Origin: Carnobacterium gallinarum DSM 4847
GTDB lineage: Bacteria > Bacillota > Bacilli > Lactobacillales > Carnobacteriaceae
Assembly: GCF_000744375.1 (NCBI RefSeq)
Contig: NZ_JQLU01000005.1
Location: 1,798,001-1,862,000 of the forward strand
Reading direction: 5' to 3'
Length of the DNA: 64,000 nt
Shown: positions 7,955 through 17,592 of the stretch, one piece after another
How positions within the stretch are numbered: the stretch's first letter is position 1
Layout: each line of letters opens with the position of its first letter
The notes under the pieces: model-generated
Told to the model about the DNA's origin: nothing
Seen by the model: the letters and a program-made list of their open reading frames with translations, nothing else
Databases searched by the model: none
Position numbers and translations under genes: made by a program

Positions 7955-8650
7955 ATGAAAATATTAGCGTTGACAACAGCTGGATTGTTGGCAATAGGAT
8001 TTGCAGCAATTCTGGGAGGGAACTTAGTTCAGGCAACACCAACTTTTAATGATGCAATAATTGAATTGAAAAGTGGTGGTGAAGCACCAAATCCTCCAGT
8101 TGACCCAAATAATCCAGATAATCCGGTTACTCCAATTGATCCAGATAATCCTGGTACCGGAAACTCAGGCCCGCTATCAATTGATTTTGTTCCAGCTATT
8201 AAGTTTGGTACTCGTAAAATCTCATCTAAAACTCAAGTATATTCTGCTTTAAATGAACACCCATATGTGCAAATTACAGATAAAACGGGGAGTAGGAAAG
8301 GCTGGACATTAACAGCTACTGCAACGGACTTTATTAGTGGGGAAAATAATAAGTCCAAAATATTAAAAGGTGCTCAGTTGTCTTTCTTAAAAGGGGAAAC
8401 GAACACAACCAGTTCTAATGTTTCAAATGCACCAGCAATTTCACAAGAGATTGTTTTTTCTAACAAAGATTCACAAGTAGTTATGAATGCTGAAGCTAAC
8501 GCAGGTCGGGGGACCTGGGTTAGTGTTTGGTCGGGAGAGGCAACTGATAATCGAAAGATGCGTTTATCCGTATTGCCTGGCTCTGCTGAAGCAGGTGCAT
8601 ATAGTTCAACGATTACTTGGACCCTAGTTTCTGGATCAGTAGTTCCATAA
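7955..8650 (+). CDS. WxL-domain surface protein, locus 1 (second)
   Basis: This protein of 231 residues has a signal peptide, a Pro/Asp/Asn-rich linker (PVDPNNPDNPVTPIDP) and a WxL domain carrying both Trp motifs (GSRKGWTLTATA and STITWTLVSGS). Two consecutive ATG codons exist at 7952 and 7955. The second is better spaced from GAGGAG at 7943-7948 and was chosen. It is the ortholog-like partner of 18245-18949, with shared GPLSIDFV, YxALNExPYVQ and VLPGSAEAGAYSS-type segments. Expected role: wall-attached component of a WxL complex. Confidence 0.9.
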   Translation: MKILALTTAGLLAIGFAAILGGNLVQATPTFNDAIIELKSGGEAPNPPVDPNNPDNPVTPIDPDNPGTGNSGPLSIDFVPAIKFGTRKISSKTQVYSALNEHPYVQITDKTGSRKGWTLTATATDFISGENNKSKILKGAQLSFLKGETNTTSSNVSNAPAISQEIVFSNKDSQVVMNAEANAGRGTWVSVWSGEATDNRKMRLSVLPGSAEAGAYSSTITWTLVSGSVVP

Positions 8651-8688
8651 GTGTTCATAATTACGGTATTCATAAGGAGTGGCTTAGC

Positions 8689-9711
8689 ATGAAAAAAATC
8701 TTATTTGTTCTTGTTCCTATTTTCTTTTTCTTTGTTTTAACGACGGAGATTAAAGCTGAGGAAGTAAATTATAGTGTACGTGCAATTATTCCTGAAAATC
8801 AACAGGATAAAAGCAAATCTTATTTTGACTTACGAATGAAACCTGGAGAAAAACAAGAAATTACTCTAGCATTGGATAATTCTTCGGATAAAGAAACGGT
8901 ATTAGAGATTAAAGCTAATTCTGCTATCACCAATCAGAATGGAGTAATTGATTATAAAGGCACCAAAAAGAAATCCGATTCGACTTTGCCTTTTAATTTT
9001 TCAGAAATCATCAGTGGTGAAACAAAGGTTACATTACAGCCAAAGGAAACTAGGAATGTGACTTATGAGATTACAATGCCAGAGAAATCTTTTGATGGAA
9101 TGGCATTGGGGGGATTATATGTAAAGAAGTTAGATAATGGTCCAGAAGATGAAGAGGCTCAAAAAAATGTTCAGATTAAGAATGTTTTTTCGTATGTCAT
9201 CCCTGTAGCAGTAAAAGAAACAAATAAAAAAATTGAACCAGAGCTAAAATTAAATGAAATTAATCCAAATTTAGAAAATTATCGAACAGTGGTCACTGCT
9301 AATCTTCAAAATAGTAAGCCGAAACTAGAGAGTAATTTATCAGTGAAGGCTGAAGTTACGAAGAAAGGCAGTTCAACTGTTTTGCATAAGGCTGAAAAAA
9401 ATTCAATGAGCATGGCGCCTAACTCCAATTTCGATTTTCCAATTAGCTGGGATAATCAAAAATTAGAAGCAGGAAAATATACGTTAAAATTAGATGTATC
9501 AACTTCTGATGGAAACTGGAATTTTATCAAAGATTTTGAAATAAAATTAGCAGAATCCAATAAGCTAAACAAAGCAGCTGTGGAATTGGAAGAAGATAAT
9601 TCGCTAGCGTTTATAATACTGGGTGCTTTAGGTGTGATGATCATTGTATTATTGATTATTCTTATTTTAAAAAAAAGAAAAGAACAACGTGTAGATACTA
9701 TAAATGACTAG
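8689..9711 (+). CDS. WxL-interacting protein (DUF916 + DUF3324), locus 1
   Basis: This 340-residue protein has a signal peptide, an N-terminal DUF916 domain (peptidoglycan-binding part of WxL-interacting proteins; VRAIIPENQQDKSKSYFDL is typical), a DUF3324 domain (NYRTVVTANLQNSKPKLESN) and a C-terminal membrane helix followed by a basic tail. The start was set at the ATG at 8689, 9 nt after AAGGAG. In known WxL clusters this protein anchors to the membrane, contacts WxL proteins and can bind host ligands. Its counterpart is at 19005-20060. The next gene starts only after a 567-bp gap, unlike in locus 2. Confidence 0.92.
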   Translation: MKKILFVLVPIFFFFVLTTEIKAEEVNYSVRAIIPENQQDKSKSYFDLRMKPGEKQEITLALDNSSDKETVLEIKANSAITNQNGVIDYKGTKKKSDSTLPFNFSEIISGETKVTLQPKETRNVTYEITMPEKSFDGMALGGLYVKKLDNGPEDEEAQKNVQIKNVFSYVIPVAVKETNKKIEPELKLNEINPNLENYRTVVTANLQNSKPKLESNLSVKAEVTKKGSSTVLHKAEKNSMSMAPNSNFDFPISWDNQKLEAGKYTLKLDVSTSDGNWNFIKDFEIKLAESNKLNKAAVELEEDNSLAFIILGALGVMIIVLLIILILKKRKEQRVDTIND

Positions 9712-10278
9712 GTATCTGGATTAATAAAGAGGTAAAAGCTTGAAAAAAGTATAAACGCATCGTTCATTTTTATTGGGGGACCGTTTTACCGTTAAATAAA
9801 AATGAAGATGTTTCTCTTACGAAGAGTGAAGTTCAAACTACTTAATTTGTTTCGTTCCATTCTATGAACAAGACAGATAGTGGCTATTATTAAATTGAGA
9901 GCGACAGTTAAAAGGAAACATTCATACGACAATCAATTATGGGATGTAGAGAAATTTAAAAAAAGGGAAATTGATAGCACAAATAATCATCTGATTTTCT
10001 TAGTAGTTCCTACGAGAAATTGGAATGGAAAGTAGTCAAACATTTATCTTAATTTGAGACTGAAGCTAGATCTAGATGCAAGGAAGCTACCTTATATTTA
10101 GCTGTCATTTTTCGATAATAAAAGGATAAGGAATAAATTTTATTAATAGCCGAGGTAGTTTTCAGCTAACTGAATCTAACGAATAATCGCCTTATTGTGA
10201 AAACAAAAAAACTAAATCCAGGTGGATTGAAATGTAGATGTAAGGACATTTTTATCTGGTTTTTTAGGGGGAAATAAA
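9712..10278 (+). other. 567-bp intergenic stretch, probably holding decayed coding sequence
   Basis: No intact gene was found. A TTG preceded by GAGG near 9740 opens a frame that stops after four codons. Just downstream, one frame reads PLNKNEDVSLTKSEV and then FHSMNKTDSGYY interrupted by TAA codons. Another frame gives 51 residues from GTG 9880 to TAG 10033-10035 without a recognisable product. Near 10213-10258 there is a degraded copy of the locus terminators (CCAG...TCTGGTTTTTT). Locus 2 has only a few bases here. Remnant of a lost gene is an inference. Confidence 0.45.
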
Positions 10279-12567
10279 GTGGGAAAAAAAAGTTGGTTAA
10301 TTGGAGTAGCGAGCATGGTTTTTATGTTGGGCATAGGAACGACTACAGTCGAAGCTACAAATGAAATTTCACCACCTGACAATATTGATTTAAGGACAGT
10401 TTTTATAACACCAAATAATTCTACAAGTGTAGTCACTAATGCAAATCGTGGCAGTATTCTTGAACTAACTAGACCAAATAGAAGTGGCGGAGTTTGGTCA
10501 AAAGAAGCAGATAAACTAGATTTATATAGCGATTTTGAAGCATCGATGTATATTTATTTTGGAAATGATGGGAAGGATACTGGTGATGGGCTAGCTTTTG
10601 TCCTACAAAATGATCCAGGAGGTAACAGTGCATTAAAGACTAGTTTTCCGTCACAATTAGGTATTTGGGAATCTCCTTTTATTGGTGGAGGCTTTGCTAT
10701 GATGAACAGTTTTGCCATTGAAATTGACACATTTTACGATGAATACTTTGATAGAGGTCAATATGATCCAGGAGGAGGAGGGAACCCAGCTAGAAAAGAG
10801 AATCATATCGCTTGGAATTTTCCAAATGTGGCGTCATCCTATGTGGTTAACGGCCCAAATAGAACGTTAATACACCAAAACCGCGCTTATCCAGGCGGAC
10901 TATCTACTGATAAGTGGTATCCATTCACCGTAAAATGGTCAGCTAGTAGAAGGCAAATTACTTATCAGTTTGGTGATTTAGCTCCTGTGGTTGCGCCTAT
11001 TTCTAATCCAACTGCCATATTTGGAACCAATCGGGTTTTTTGGGGAATTACAGGTAGTTCTATGAAAGGAAATCAAATCTATCGGATTGCTTTTGATAAA
11101 TTGCCGGGTGCGGTAAAAGCAGGAGCTAGGACAACGATTACGCGAAAAAGTACTAATGAGAATATTGCTGGAAAGGTTGTAGATTCTGGTGAAACGCTAA
11201 CCTATCGTTTAGATGCAAATTTTATTTCTGGAATAAAAAACTGGGAAGGTATCGTTGCAGAAATGAAATTATCTAAGGCTGTTGAATTTGTGCCAGGAAG
11301 TCTAAGAGGGAAATTAGCCGTTGGAGGAGAAGTTCCTCTTAGTAATGATTTAGTGAAAGATGGTTTCTTAAAAGCACCAATTGGTACCTTATCAGGGAAT
11401 AGTAGGATTGCGTATGTTTATTTTGATGTCGTTGTAAAATCGAATCCTGAAACTAATGATGTAACTGAAAGTAGTAAATTTTTAGGAACGAATCATATAG
11501 AAGCAAGCAATGAGGTGTCGTATAAAATTAGTCAAAATCAACCTCCAAGCTTAACTTTAGTCAATGAAAATACGGTTCAAGAAATTTCTTCAAATACGAA
11601 TTATGACGTAACAGGAACATGGAAAGATCCTGACGGTATCAATGGAACTATTTATTATCTAGTGAATGGCAAGGAAGTTGGAAAAAGTGATGAGACCAGC
11701 TCTGGAATCAATCAAGATACCCCTTATAGTTTTACAATTCCAGCGGCGGAACTTAAACTAGATAGTGAAAATGAACTAGAAGTTTATGTTGTCGATAAAA
11801 ATACTATGAAGTCCCAAAGTAAATCGCTTAAAATTAAAGTTTTAGCATCTATACCTGTTATAACGCTTGATTTAGCAAGTACAACTATTCCAATAACTGA
11901 TGATTTTGATTATGAAATAACAGGGACATGGAAAGAAAGTGATAGTCCATGGGTTGATTTATATTATAGTGTAGGTCAGAATCCTCCAGTACAATTTGCG
12001 ACAAACGTTCCTAATTCTGATCCTAAAGGTCAATTCATTAAGTACAAAACAAGTATCCCTAATACTCAATTCACATTGGGGGCTAATCTAGTTTCTGTTT
12101 ATGCAAAAAATTCCGATGGACGGCTATCAAAAAGTGAAACTCTGACCTTAGATGTATCCGGTAGTTTAAAATTCACGAACGTTTCTCCTAAGATTAGTTA
12201 TGAACTAACCGAAATTCCGAAAAATAAAGTGACAGTCAAACGGAATAATGATTGGGACATTCGAGTGAAAGATACCCGTAATTCAGGAAGTCAATGGCAT
12301 GTAACCGTGGGATTAAGCAAAGAATTTACCAATCAAAATAAGCAAACTTTGACAAATGGCTTGTTTTACAAAACAGCGACATCTACAGAAACATTTTTAA
12401 AAGAGGGTGAGTCTATTGTAGCATTTTCAAAGACAACAACAGATGTTCAAGAGGTTTCAATTAATTGGCCTGATAAGGAAGGGTTACTGATGCAAGTGAA
12501 TCCTGAAGACTATATTGGGAACTATCAAGGCATTTTAGAGTGGACGTTAACTAGCGGTTCCCCTTGA
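10279..12567 (+). CDS. L-type lectin / WxL-domain surface protein, locus 1 (first)
   Basis: This 762-residue secreted protein starts at GTG behind a GGGGG site. After the signal peptide (~1-26) comes a bacterial legume-lectin-like domain (~30-265), with DGLAFVLQNDPGG, SFAIEIDTFYDE and NHIAWNFP as the likely sugar- and metal-binding framework. Next are a repeat-like beta domain (~270-425) and two Ig-like repeats carrying GTWKD/GTWKES (~430-625). The C-terminal WxL domain has DWDIRVKDTR and LEWTLTSG. It should bind glycans at the cell surface while held to peptidoglycan. Three paralogs lie in the window. The following gene starts 57 bp downstream. Confidence 0.92.
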   Translation: MGKKSWLIGVASMVFMLGIGTTTVEATNEISPPDNIDLRTVFITPNNSTSVVTNANRGSILELTRPNRSGGVWSKEADKLDLYSDFEASMYIYFGNDGKDTGDGLAFVLQNDPGGNSALKTSFPSQLGIWESPFIGGGFAMMNSFAIEIDTFYDEYFDRGQYDPGGGGNPARKENHIAWNFPNVASSYVVNGPNRTLIHQNRAYPGGLSTDKWYPFTVKWSASRRQITYQFGDLAPVVAPISNPTAIFGTNRVFWGITGSSMKGNQIYRIAFDKLPGAVKAGARTTITRKSTNENIAGKVVDSGETLTYRLDANFISGIKNWEGIVAEMKLSKAVEFVPGSLRGKLAVGGEVPLSNDLVKDGFLKAPIGTLSGNSRIAYVYFDVVVKSNPETNDVTESSKFLGTNHIEASNEVSYKISQNQPPSLTLVNENTVQEISSNTNYDVTGTWKDPDGINGTIYYLVNGKEVGKSDETSSGINQDTPYSFTIPAAELKLDSENELEVYVVDKNTMKSQSKSLKIKVLASIPVITLDLASTTIPITDDFDYEITGTWKESDSPWVDLYYSVGQNPPVQFATNVPNSDPKGQFIKYKTSIPNTQFTLGANLVSVYAKNSDGRLSKSETLTLDVSGSLKFTNVSPKISYELTEIPKNKVTVKRNNDWDIRVKDTRNSGSQWHVTVGLSKEFTNQNKQTLTNGLFYKTATSTETFLKEGESIVAFSKTTTDVQEVSINWPDKEGLLMQVNPEDYIGNYQGILEWTLTSGSP

Positions 12568-12624
12568 TTTACTTGGTAGGAGAAAAATAAAATTATGTAG
12601 CTAGATTGTGGAGGAAATAACGTA

Positions 12625-14913
12625 ATGAAAACGAATCAAATAATGGGTGTAATAGGAGCATGTTTAATCTTTCTTACAGGAGCTGTTTCAGTTGAAGCGG
12701 CAAATGAAGGATCTCCTCCTCCTAATATTGAACTTGAAAATATTTTTCAAATTCCAACCAATTCTGCCAGTTCCGTTCTGGAGATAAATGGTGGCAATGT
12801 TGTTCAGTTAACGCCAGCAGAGCAAAGAAAAAATGGTGCAATTTGGTCAACAGATAAAAATAAAATGAATTTATTAAAAGATTTTGAAGCTTCCATGTAT
12901 CTTTACTTTGGCAATCAAGGAACGAGTGCTGCGGATGGTATGGCATTTGTGATGCAAAATGATGCCCGTGGTCCAGGGACTATTATTTCTGGAGATGGCT
13001 CACAATTAGGCGTTTGGGATGCACCAAAACCAAATACTTGGGGTTATGGCATTGAAAAAAGTTTTGCGATTGAATTTGATACTCATTATAACGGTGGAAA
13101 TGGTTTTGATTCTCCCGTTGAAGATCGAGATCATATTGCTTGGAATTTTCCAGGAGTACGAGATAAGAATGCAACCTACGAAGATCATTATTTATGGCCT
13201 GGCACAGTCAGCAAAAGAAAATTAATTCATAATGGGATAGCGTACCCCTCAGGTGAACTATCTTCAGATAAGTGGTATCCATTTAATATAAAATGGTCAG
13301 CTAGTGCTAAAACAATCACGTATCAATTTGATAATCTAGCTCCAGTAACGGCCCCTATCCCTAATCCACAAGCTATTTTTGGTAGCGATGAAGTATATTG
13401 GGGATTTACAGGTTCGACAGGTGATAATGTTGAAATGAATCGTGTTGCCTTTGAAAAAGTTCCGGGACTAGTTAATGCGACTGCCAAAACAACTATTACC
13501 AATCAAAAAGATGAAAGCGTCGCAGGAAAAGTGGTGAGTAGAGGTGAAAAGTTAACTTACCGGATAGATGCATCTTACATCTCGGGAAAGCAGGACTGGA
13601 AAGAAGTTATTGCGAATATGGAACTATCAGAGGCTGTTGATTACGTCGAGGGAACTTTATATGGAAAATCAACTGGTGGTATCGAAGTTATTCTGGATGA
13701 TTCCTTATTTAATGAAGGTTCATTAGAGGTTGAGCTAGGCACATTAACAACTACGGAACCTCTAGCTTATCTTTACTTTGACGCAGTAGTAAAATCAAAT
13801 ACTGAAATTACTGAAGTTGCAGAGAGTAGTGTCTTTTCTGGGAAGAATCACATTGAAAATAGTAACAAAGTAACGTATCAGATTAGCCAAAATCAAGCAC
13901 CAAACCTAACTTTGGACAATGAAAATACACTTCAAACAGTTGGGACAAATACAAATTATGAAGTAACGGGAACATGGAAAGATCCTGATGAAACAGTGAC
14001 TAGCTTACGTTACGTAGTTAATGGAAATGAAATTGGAACAAGTCAAGAAACAAGTGCTTCAGCCAATCAAGAGACTGCATATACCTACTGGATTCCTGCT
14101 GAATTCTTGAAGCCGGGGATTGAAAATACACTTGAAGTTTATGCGGTAGATCAAGAGGGGTTGGAATCGCAACATCAATCTCTTAAAGTCAGGGTTTTAA
14201 GTACTCCAAAGTTAACCCTTAATTCAGCAGGTACAACAGTGAATCTAGAAAATGGTTTAGGATATGAATTAACTGGAACATGGCAGGATAGCGATAGTCC
14301 ATGGGTTCATTTATATTACGTACTAGATGGCGCTCCACCTGTGCAGTTTGCTAAAGAAGTTCCAAACTCGACTCCTAAAGATCAAGTTATCAGCTATCAA
14401 AAAATGATAGAAAGCACTGAATTAACCCTTGGTTTGCATACGATTAGTGTGTATGCAGAAGATTCTGAAGGGCAACAGTCTAATAGTGAAACTCTCTCGA
14501 TAGATGTGACGGGGAACTTACAATTTACCAACATCCCTACTGCAGTTAGCTATGAGACAACTAAAATACCTAGTGAACCTACAGTGGTGTCTCGTAATAA
14601 CGATTGGGATATTCGAGTGAAGGATACTCGAGCTGTAGGTAGTGAATGGCATGTATTGGTTACAATGAAACAAGCTTTTGTAGATCAAAGCCAACATCAA
14701 TTGGCAGATAGCTTGTTTTATAAAACTGGAACATCGAAGGTATTGTTAAAAGAAGGCGTAGCGGTAGAGGCTTTTTCTAAAAAAACAACGAATACTCAAG
14801 AAGTACCAGTTGAATGGTCTGAAGATAATGGGCTTTTAATGGATATTCAGCCATCTGCTTATACTGGGGATTATCAAGGGATATTAGAATGGACTTTAAT
14901 GGATACTCCTTAA
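12625..14913 (+). CDS. L-type lectin / WxL-domain surface protein, locus 1 (second)
   Basis: This protein has 762 residues and the same architecture as its upstream neighbour. It has a signal peptide, a lectin domain with DGMAFVMQND, SFAIEFDTHYNGG and DHIAWNFPG, a beta-rich domain, two GTW(K/Q)D Ig-like repeats, and a WxL domain with DWDIRVKDTR and LEWTLMDTP. GGAGG precedes the ATG. It ends the operon and is followed by a terminator. It differs from the first paralog mainly in the loops around the lectin binding site, which suggests different glycan specificity. That last point is inference. Confidence 0.92.
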   Translation: MKTNQIMGVIGACLIFLTGAVSVEAANEGSPPPNIELENIFQIPTNSASSVLEINGGNVVQLTPAEQRKNGAIWSTDKNKMNLLKDFEASMYLYFGNQGTSAADGMAFVMQNDARGPGTIISGDGSQLGVWDAPKPNTWGYGIEKSFAIEFDTHYNGGNGFDSPVEDRDHIAWNFPGVRDKNATYEDHYLWPGTVSKRKLIHNGIAYPSGELSSDKWYPFNIKWSASAKTITYQFDNLAPVTAPIPNPQAIFGSDEVYWGFTGSTGDNVEMNRVAFEKVPGLVNATAKTTITNQKDESVAGKVVSRGEKLTYRIDASYISGKQDWKEVIANMELSEAVDYVEGTLYGKSTGGIEVILDDSLFNEGSLEVELGTLTTTEPLAYLYFDAVVKSNTEITEVAESSVFSGKNHIENSNKVTYQISQNQAPNLTLDNENTLQTVGTNTNYEVTGTWKDPDETVTSLRYVVNGNEIGTSQETSASANQETAYTYWIPAEFLKPGIENTLEVYAVDQEGLESQHQSLKVRVLSTPKLTLNSAGTTVNLENGLGYELTGTWQDSDSPWVHLYYVLDGAPPVQFAKEVPNSTPKDQVISYQKMIESTELTLGLHTISVYAEDSEGQQSNSETLSIDVTGNLQFTNIPTAVSYETTKIPSEPTVVSRNNDWDIRVKDTRAVGSEWHVLVTMKQAFVDQSQHQLADSLFYKTGTSKVLLKEGVAVEAFSKKTTNTQEVPVEWSEDNGLLMDIQPSAYTGDYQGILEWTLMDTP

Positions 14914-14969
14914 GCGTCAACTTGATTATGTAATAGGAAGAAGACTATTTTAGTATGTTATTCGTTTTA

Positions 14970-15019
14970 AAAATCCAGATAAACAGAAAGTAAATACACC
15001 TTCGTTCATCTGGATTTTT
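14970..15019. terminator. Terminator of WxL locus 1, bidirectional
   Basis: AAAATCCAGAT (14970-14980) pairs with ATCTGGATTTTT (15008-15019) around a 27-nt loop, with an A tract before and a T tract after. It lies between the convergent lectin and Mga-like genes. The same stem sequence is used at the end of locus 2. Confidence 0.75.
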
Positions 15020-15047
15020 AACTATCTGCTACTAAAAAATTTGTTTA

Positions 15048-16568
15048 TTAATAGAAGGAACTCAACTGATGTTTGTGAACAAAACTGAATAATTTGTTCC
15101 AGCTATCTTTGTTTTCAACATCATCAAAGTGGAAGTAATTTTCATCTTTATAGCGTTGTTCGTAGAAATCTGAAATCACGATGTCCGCATTTTTAATATT
15201 ATCGACAACAACAATGCTTTCTTTGCCAAATAGTTTATAAAGTTGACTATGAATATAAGATTCTCCAAACATATTTTTTGAAAACTGGATATAAACTGTT
15301 AAATGAGTTTTCTCTAGTTGAGAAAGGAAAGAGTGAATCAATTTATAAGCTAAGTTTAAATGAGAATCTGAAATTTTATCACTGTCTGTAAAAGGATGTT
15401 GTGCAATAAAATTATCGAAAAAGTTTTTTCCTTTGATGAAAATAGGTGAATCAATGGTTTGTGATTCTTGATTGCCTGGGATAAAATCACGCATGCTAGA
15501 AGAATCGAAGTGAATATACAGAATGTTGGCGAAATACAATGAAAAGAAATACATTAATTTAAACTTTATTTCATTATAATCTAAATTCTTTTTTAACTCG
15601 GGAAATTCGATAAATAAAGCAGCAATCAATTCTTTACAATAATAGATTAATTCATTATTTAAGCGAAATAGCTTTTTACCAATCTTTTCTTGAACTTCTT
15701 CTGTATCTCGATAAGAGCTAAAGACACGGCAAGTAAGATTGAAGAAAAGTGTTTCATTTTTCATTTTTTTAGGATCATCAATGGTGGGGTAGCTAGTATT
15801 TAATAATCGTACTAACGGAAGAGATAAATCTTGAACTGATTTAAAAACAGCTAATGTATTGAGGAAAGGCTCCTCTAAAACTAGTTCCTTTCGTGTAGAA
15901 GGATAAATGTGGTGAATAACAGCTAGGGAGTACAAAAACTTTGATTGCTTTGAAGCAGAAACTGAAAATATAGTTTTTATTTCATCTTCATTAAAGCATT
16001 GATAGACTTCATCAAGGGTTATATTTTCAAATGGCCACTCAATTCCCTGATTCACATTCCAGAAAAAATATGTTTCAAACAAGCGAATATTTTTAGAACT
16101 GCCTGAGATAAAAATTTTATCAATATTCTTGGAGTACTCAATTTTAATGTAAAATGGTGCCAAAAATTGGTTAGCTTCTAATAATAATTTGTAGACATAA
16201 GGCATGCTAATCGATAAGGTTTCAGCTAGATCAGAGATATGTCGTATTGAAGAGGAAAATATCTTTTGAAATAACTGAAAATTTAATGAGTTTAAATGAT
16301 AACCTAAATTCATTTTTTTTATTACATAATATCCATTAAAGGGGGTCGTGTTATCAAAACAATAACTCCCACGTTTATCAATAATTTTCATTTGATTAAA
16401 TTCTTTAATATCTTGGAGATCTTCATTTAAAGAGGAAACATATCGTTTCAATGTTGATAAAGAAATATCAAATTTAGCGAAAATTACTTCTTTGCAGACA
16501 AATCCATCTTGCTGGATTAAAAACTTTAACAAAGCCAATTTCCCGACTTCTCTGCTATTTAAAATCAT
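15048..16568 (-). CDS. Mga-like helix-turn-helix regulator of WxL locus 2
   Basis: This 506-residue paralog of the regulator at 4880-6400 shares long conserved runs (REVGKLALLKFL, ISLSTLKRYVSSLNEDLQ, TPFNGYYVIKKMNL, ENITLDEVYQCF). It has the same HTH, helical PRD-like middle and EIIB-like C-terminal region (VVVDNIKNADIVISDFYE). A TTG at 16571 opens the frame one codon earlier. The ATG at 16568 matches the paralog's start. It is divergent from the operon at 17236 and probably controls it. The two regulators may cross-regulate because both intergenic regions share motifs. Confidence 0.85.
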   Translation of the reverse strand: MILNSREVGKLALLKFLIQQDGFVCKEVIFAKFDISLSTLKRYVSSLNEDLQDIKEFNQMKIIDKRGSYCFDNTTPFNGYYVIKKMNLGYHLNSLNFQLFQKIFSSSIRHISDLAETLSISMPYVYKLLLEANQFLAPFYIKIEYSKNIDKIFISGSSKNIRLFETYFFWNVNQGIEWPFENITLDEVYQCFNEDEIKTIFSVSASKQSKFLYSLAVIHHIYPSTRKELVLEEPFLNTLAVFKSVQDLSLPLVRLLNTSYPTIDDPKKMKNETLFFNLTCRVFSSYRDTEEVQEKIGKKLFRLNNELIYYCKELIAALFIEFPELKKNLDYNEIKFKLMYFFSLYFANILYIHFDSSSMRDFIPGNQESQTIDSPIFIKGKNFFDNFIAQHPFTDSDKISDSHLNLAYKLIHSFLSQLEKTHLTVYIQFSKNMFGESYIHSQLYKLFGKESIVVVDNIKNADIVISDFYEQRYKDENYFHFDDVENKDSWNKLFSFVHKHQLSSFY

Positions 16569-17235
16569 CAATAGTCTTCTCCTTCCAGTGGAATATAAAT
16601 AAAGATAACACGATTATTTATAAAAATAAAGCGAATGACAGTATTGTAAGGTGAGCTAGAAAGTGTTCAAAGTTCAAATTCATTCTCATTTTTTTCTAAT
16701 TGTTATTCTTAAAATAAGTGGAAAAATAACTATTATTTTCTTTTTAGTTTAAATTAAGCTGTTTTTTAATAGTTTGATTAGAAAAGGGAGAAACTGCGTA
16801 TAGAAAAATGAACGGTTTTTAATCAAAAAAAAATACAATATGTTCCGTTTTCTAAAGAAAACGGTTCTTTTTGTAATTATTTTAGAATAAAGCGTTTTTT
16901 TGTGAATAAAAAATGAGATTATCTAAGATTTTGATTAGAATTCAATCAACATTGGAAAACTAAGAACGTATAAATTACATTAACTTGTTGATATAATTAC
17001 ATTGTAATATCAAATTGTGTTTCATCAACTCATTAAAAAAGATTTAAAAAACTAAGTAATTTACTGTTTTTTTAAGTAGTTTTTACTGTTATTTTATTTT
17101 GATTAAATAACTTAATTTGACTATTTAGAATAACGGTTAATTTGAACATATTAGCTGGAAATCGAGAGTTGATATTCATTTGAGGAGGGATTAAATTTTT
17201 CATAACTAACTGAATGCTTGGAGGTATGTTATAGA
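16569..17235 (+). promoter_or_regulatory. 667-bp divergent regulatory region of WxL locus 2
   Basis: AT-rich and without genes. It contains the heptamer AACGGTT three times (16811-16817, 16860-16866, 17132-17138) and TTGATATAATTACAT (16988-17002), which matches the locus-1 element at 14 of 15 bases. The leader 20-mer ACTAACTGAATGCTTGGAGG (17205-17224) differs at two bases from that of locus 1. A perfect hairpin at 16845-16864 is listed separately. The shared elements are candidate binding sites for the Mga-like proteins. Confidence 0.55.
16845..16871 (+). terminator. Hairpin plus T tract upstream of WxL locus 2
   Basis: CCGTTTTC (16845-16852), loop TAAA, GAAAACGG (16857-16864), followed by TTCTTTTT. 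It looks like a small intrinsic terminator or attenuator lying in the divergent region, about 370 bp before the first gene. It could equally be a palindromic protein-binding site. Confidence 0.45.
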
Positions 17236-17592
17236 ATGAAAAAAGTAAAATCAATGAGTTTTGTTGTATGTCTAGTCTTTATTCTATTGTTAGCAGGAGC
17301 AGTTACTTCTTCTGTGTCAGCAATAGCTGCCGGGCCTAGCGTTGCGGAACAAAATATTGGTATCACTTTCGAAGACGATTCTAGCCAAGACGATTCTTCT
17401 GATCCAAACGTATTACAACCCGATTTGGGAGGGAATAATGAAAATAGGCCCAATGGGAATGGTAATTCACAATTTCCACAAACCGGAGAACAAAAAACGT
17501 TTCTTTACAGTTTAATTGGATTTTGGATTTTAGTGATTCTATTCGGAATCATTTTAATTAATAAACAAAGAAGGGAGCAACTAAAACAATGA
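17236..17592 (+). CDS. Small LPXTG-type surface protein with FPQTG sorting signal, locus 2
   Basis: This 118-residue secreted protein has a signal peptide, an acidic/Asn-rich linker (EDDSSQDDSSDP), FPQTGEQ at residues 80-86, a hydrophobic helix and a basic tail (NKQRREQ). The ATG at 17236 lies 11 nt after GGAGG, and the TTG at 17218 overlaps that site. Its TGA stop overlaps the ATG of the next gene (ATGA), indicating translational coupling. It corresponds to the gene at 7001 and uses the same unusual Phe in the first sorting-motif position. Confidence 0.87.
   Translation: MKKVKSMSFVVCLVFILLLAGAVTSSVSAIAAGPSVAEQNIGITFEDDSSQDDSSDPNVLQPDLGGNNENRPNGNGNSQFPQTGEQKTFLYSLIGFWILVILFGIILINKQRREQLKQ

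Noticed and set aside
9880-10035. A 51-residue frame as a real gene in the locus-1 gap
   Set aside because: It lacks a convincing ribosome binding site and signal peptide and has no recognisable domain. It was kept only as part of the decayed stretch.
12722-13225. Several overlapping small frames on both strands inside the lectin genes
   Set aside because: All lie within the intact 762-residue coding sequence in other frames and lack start signals or recognisable products.
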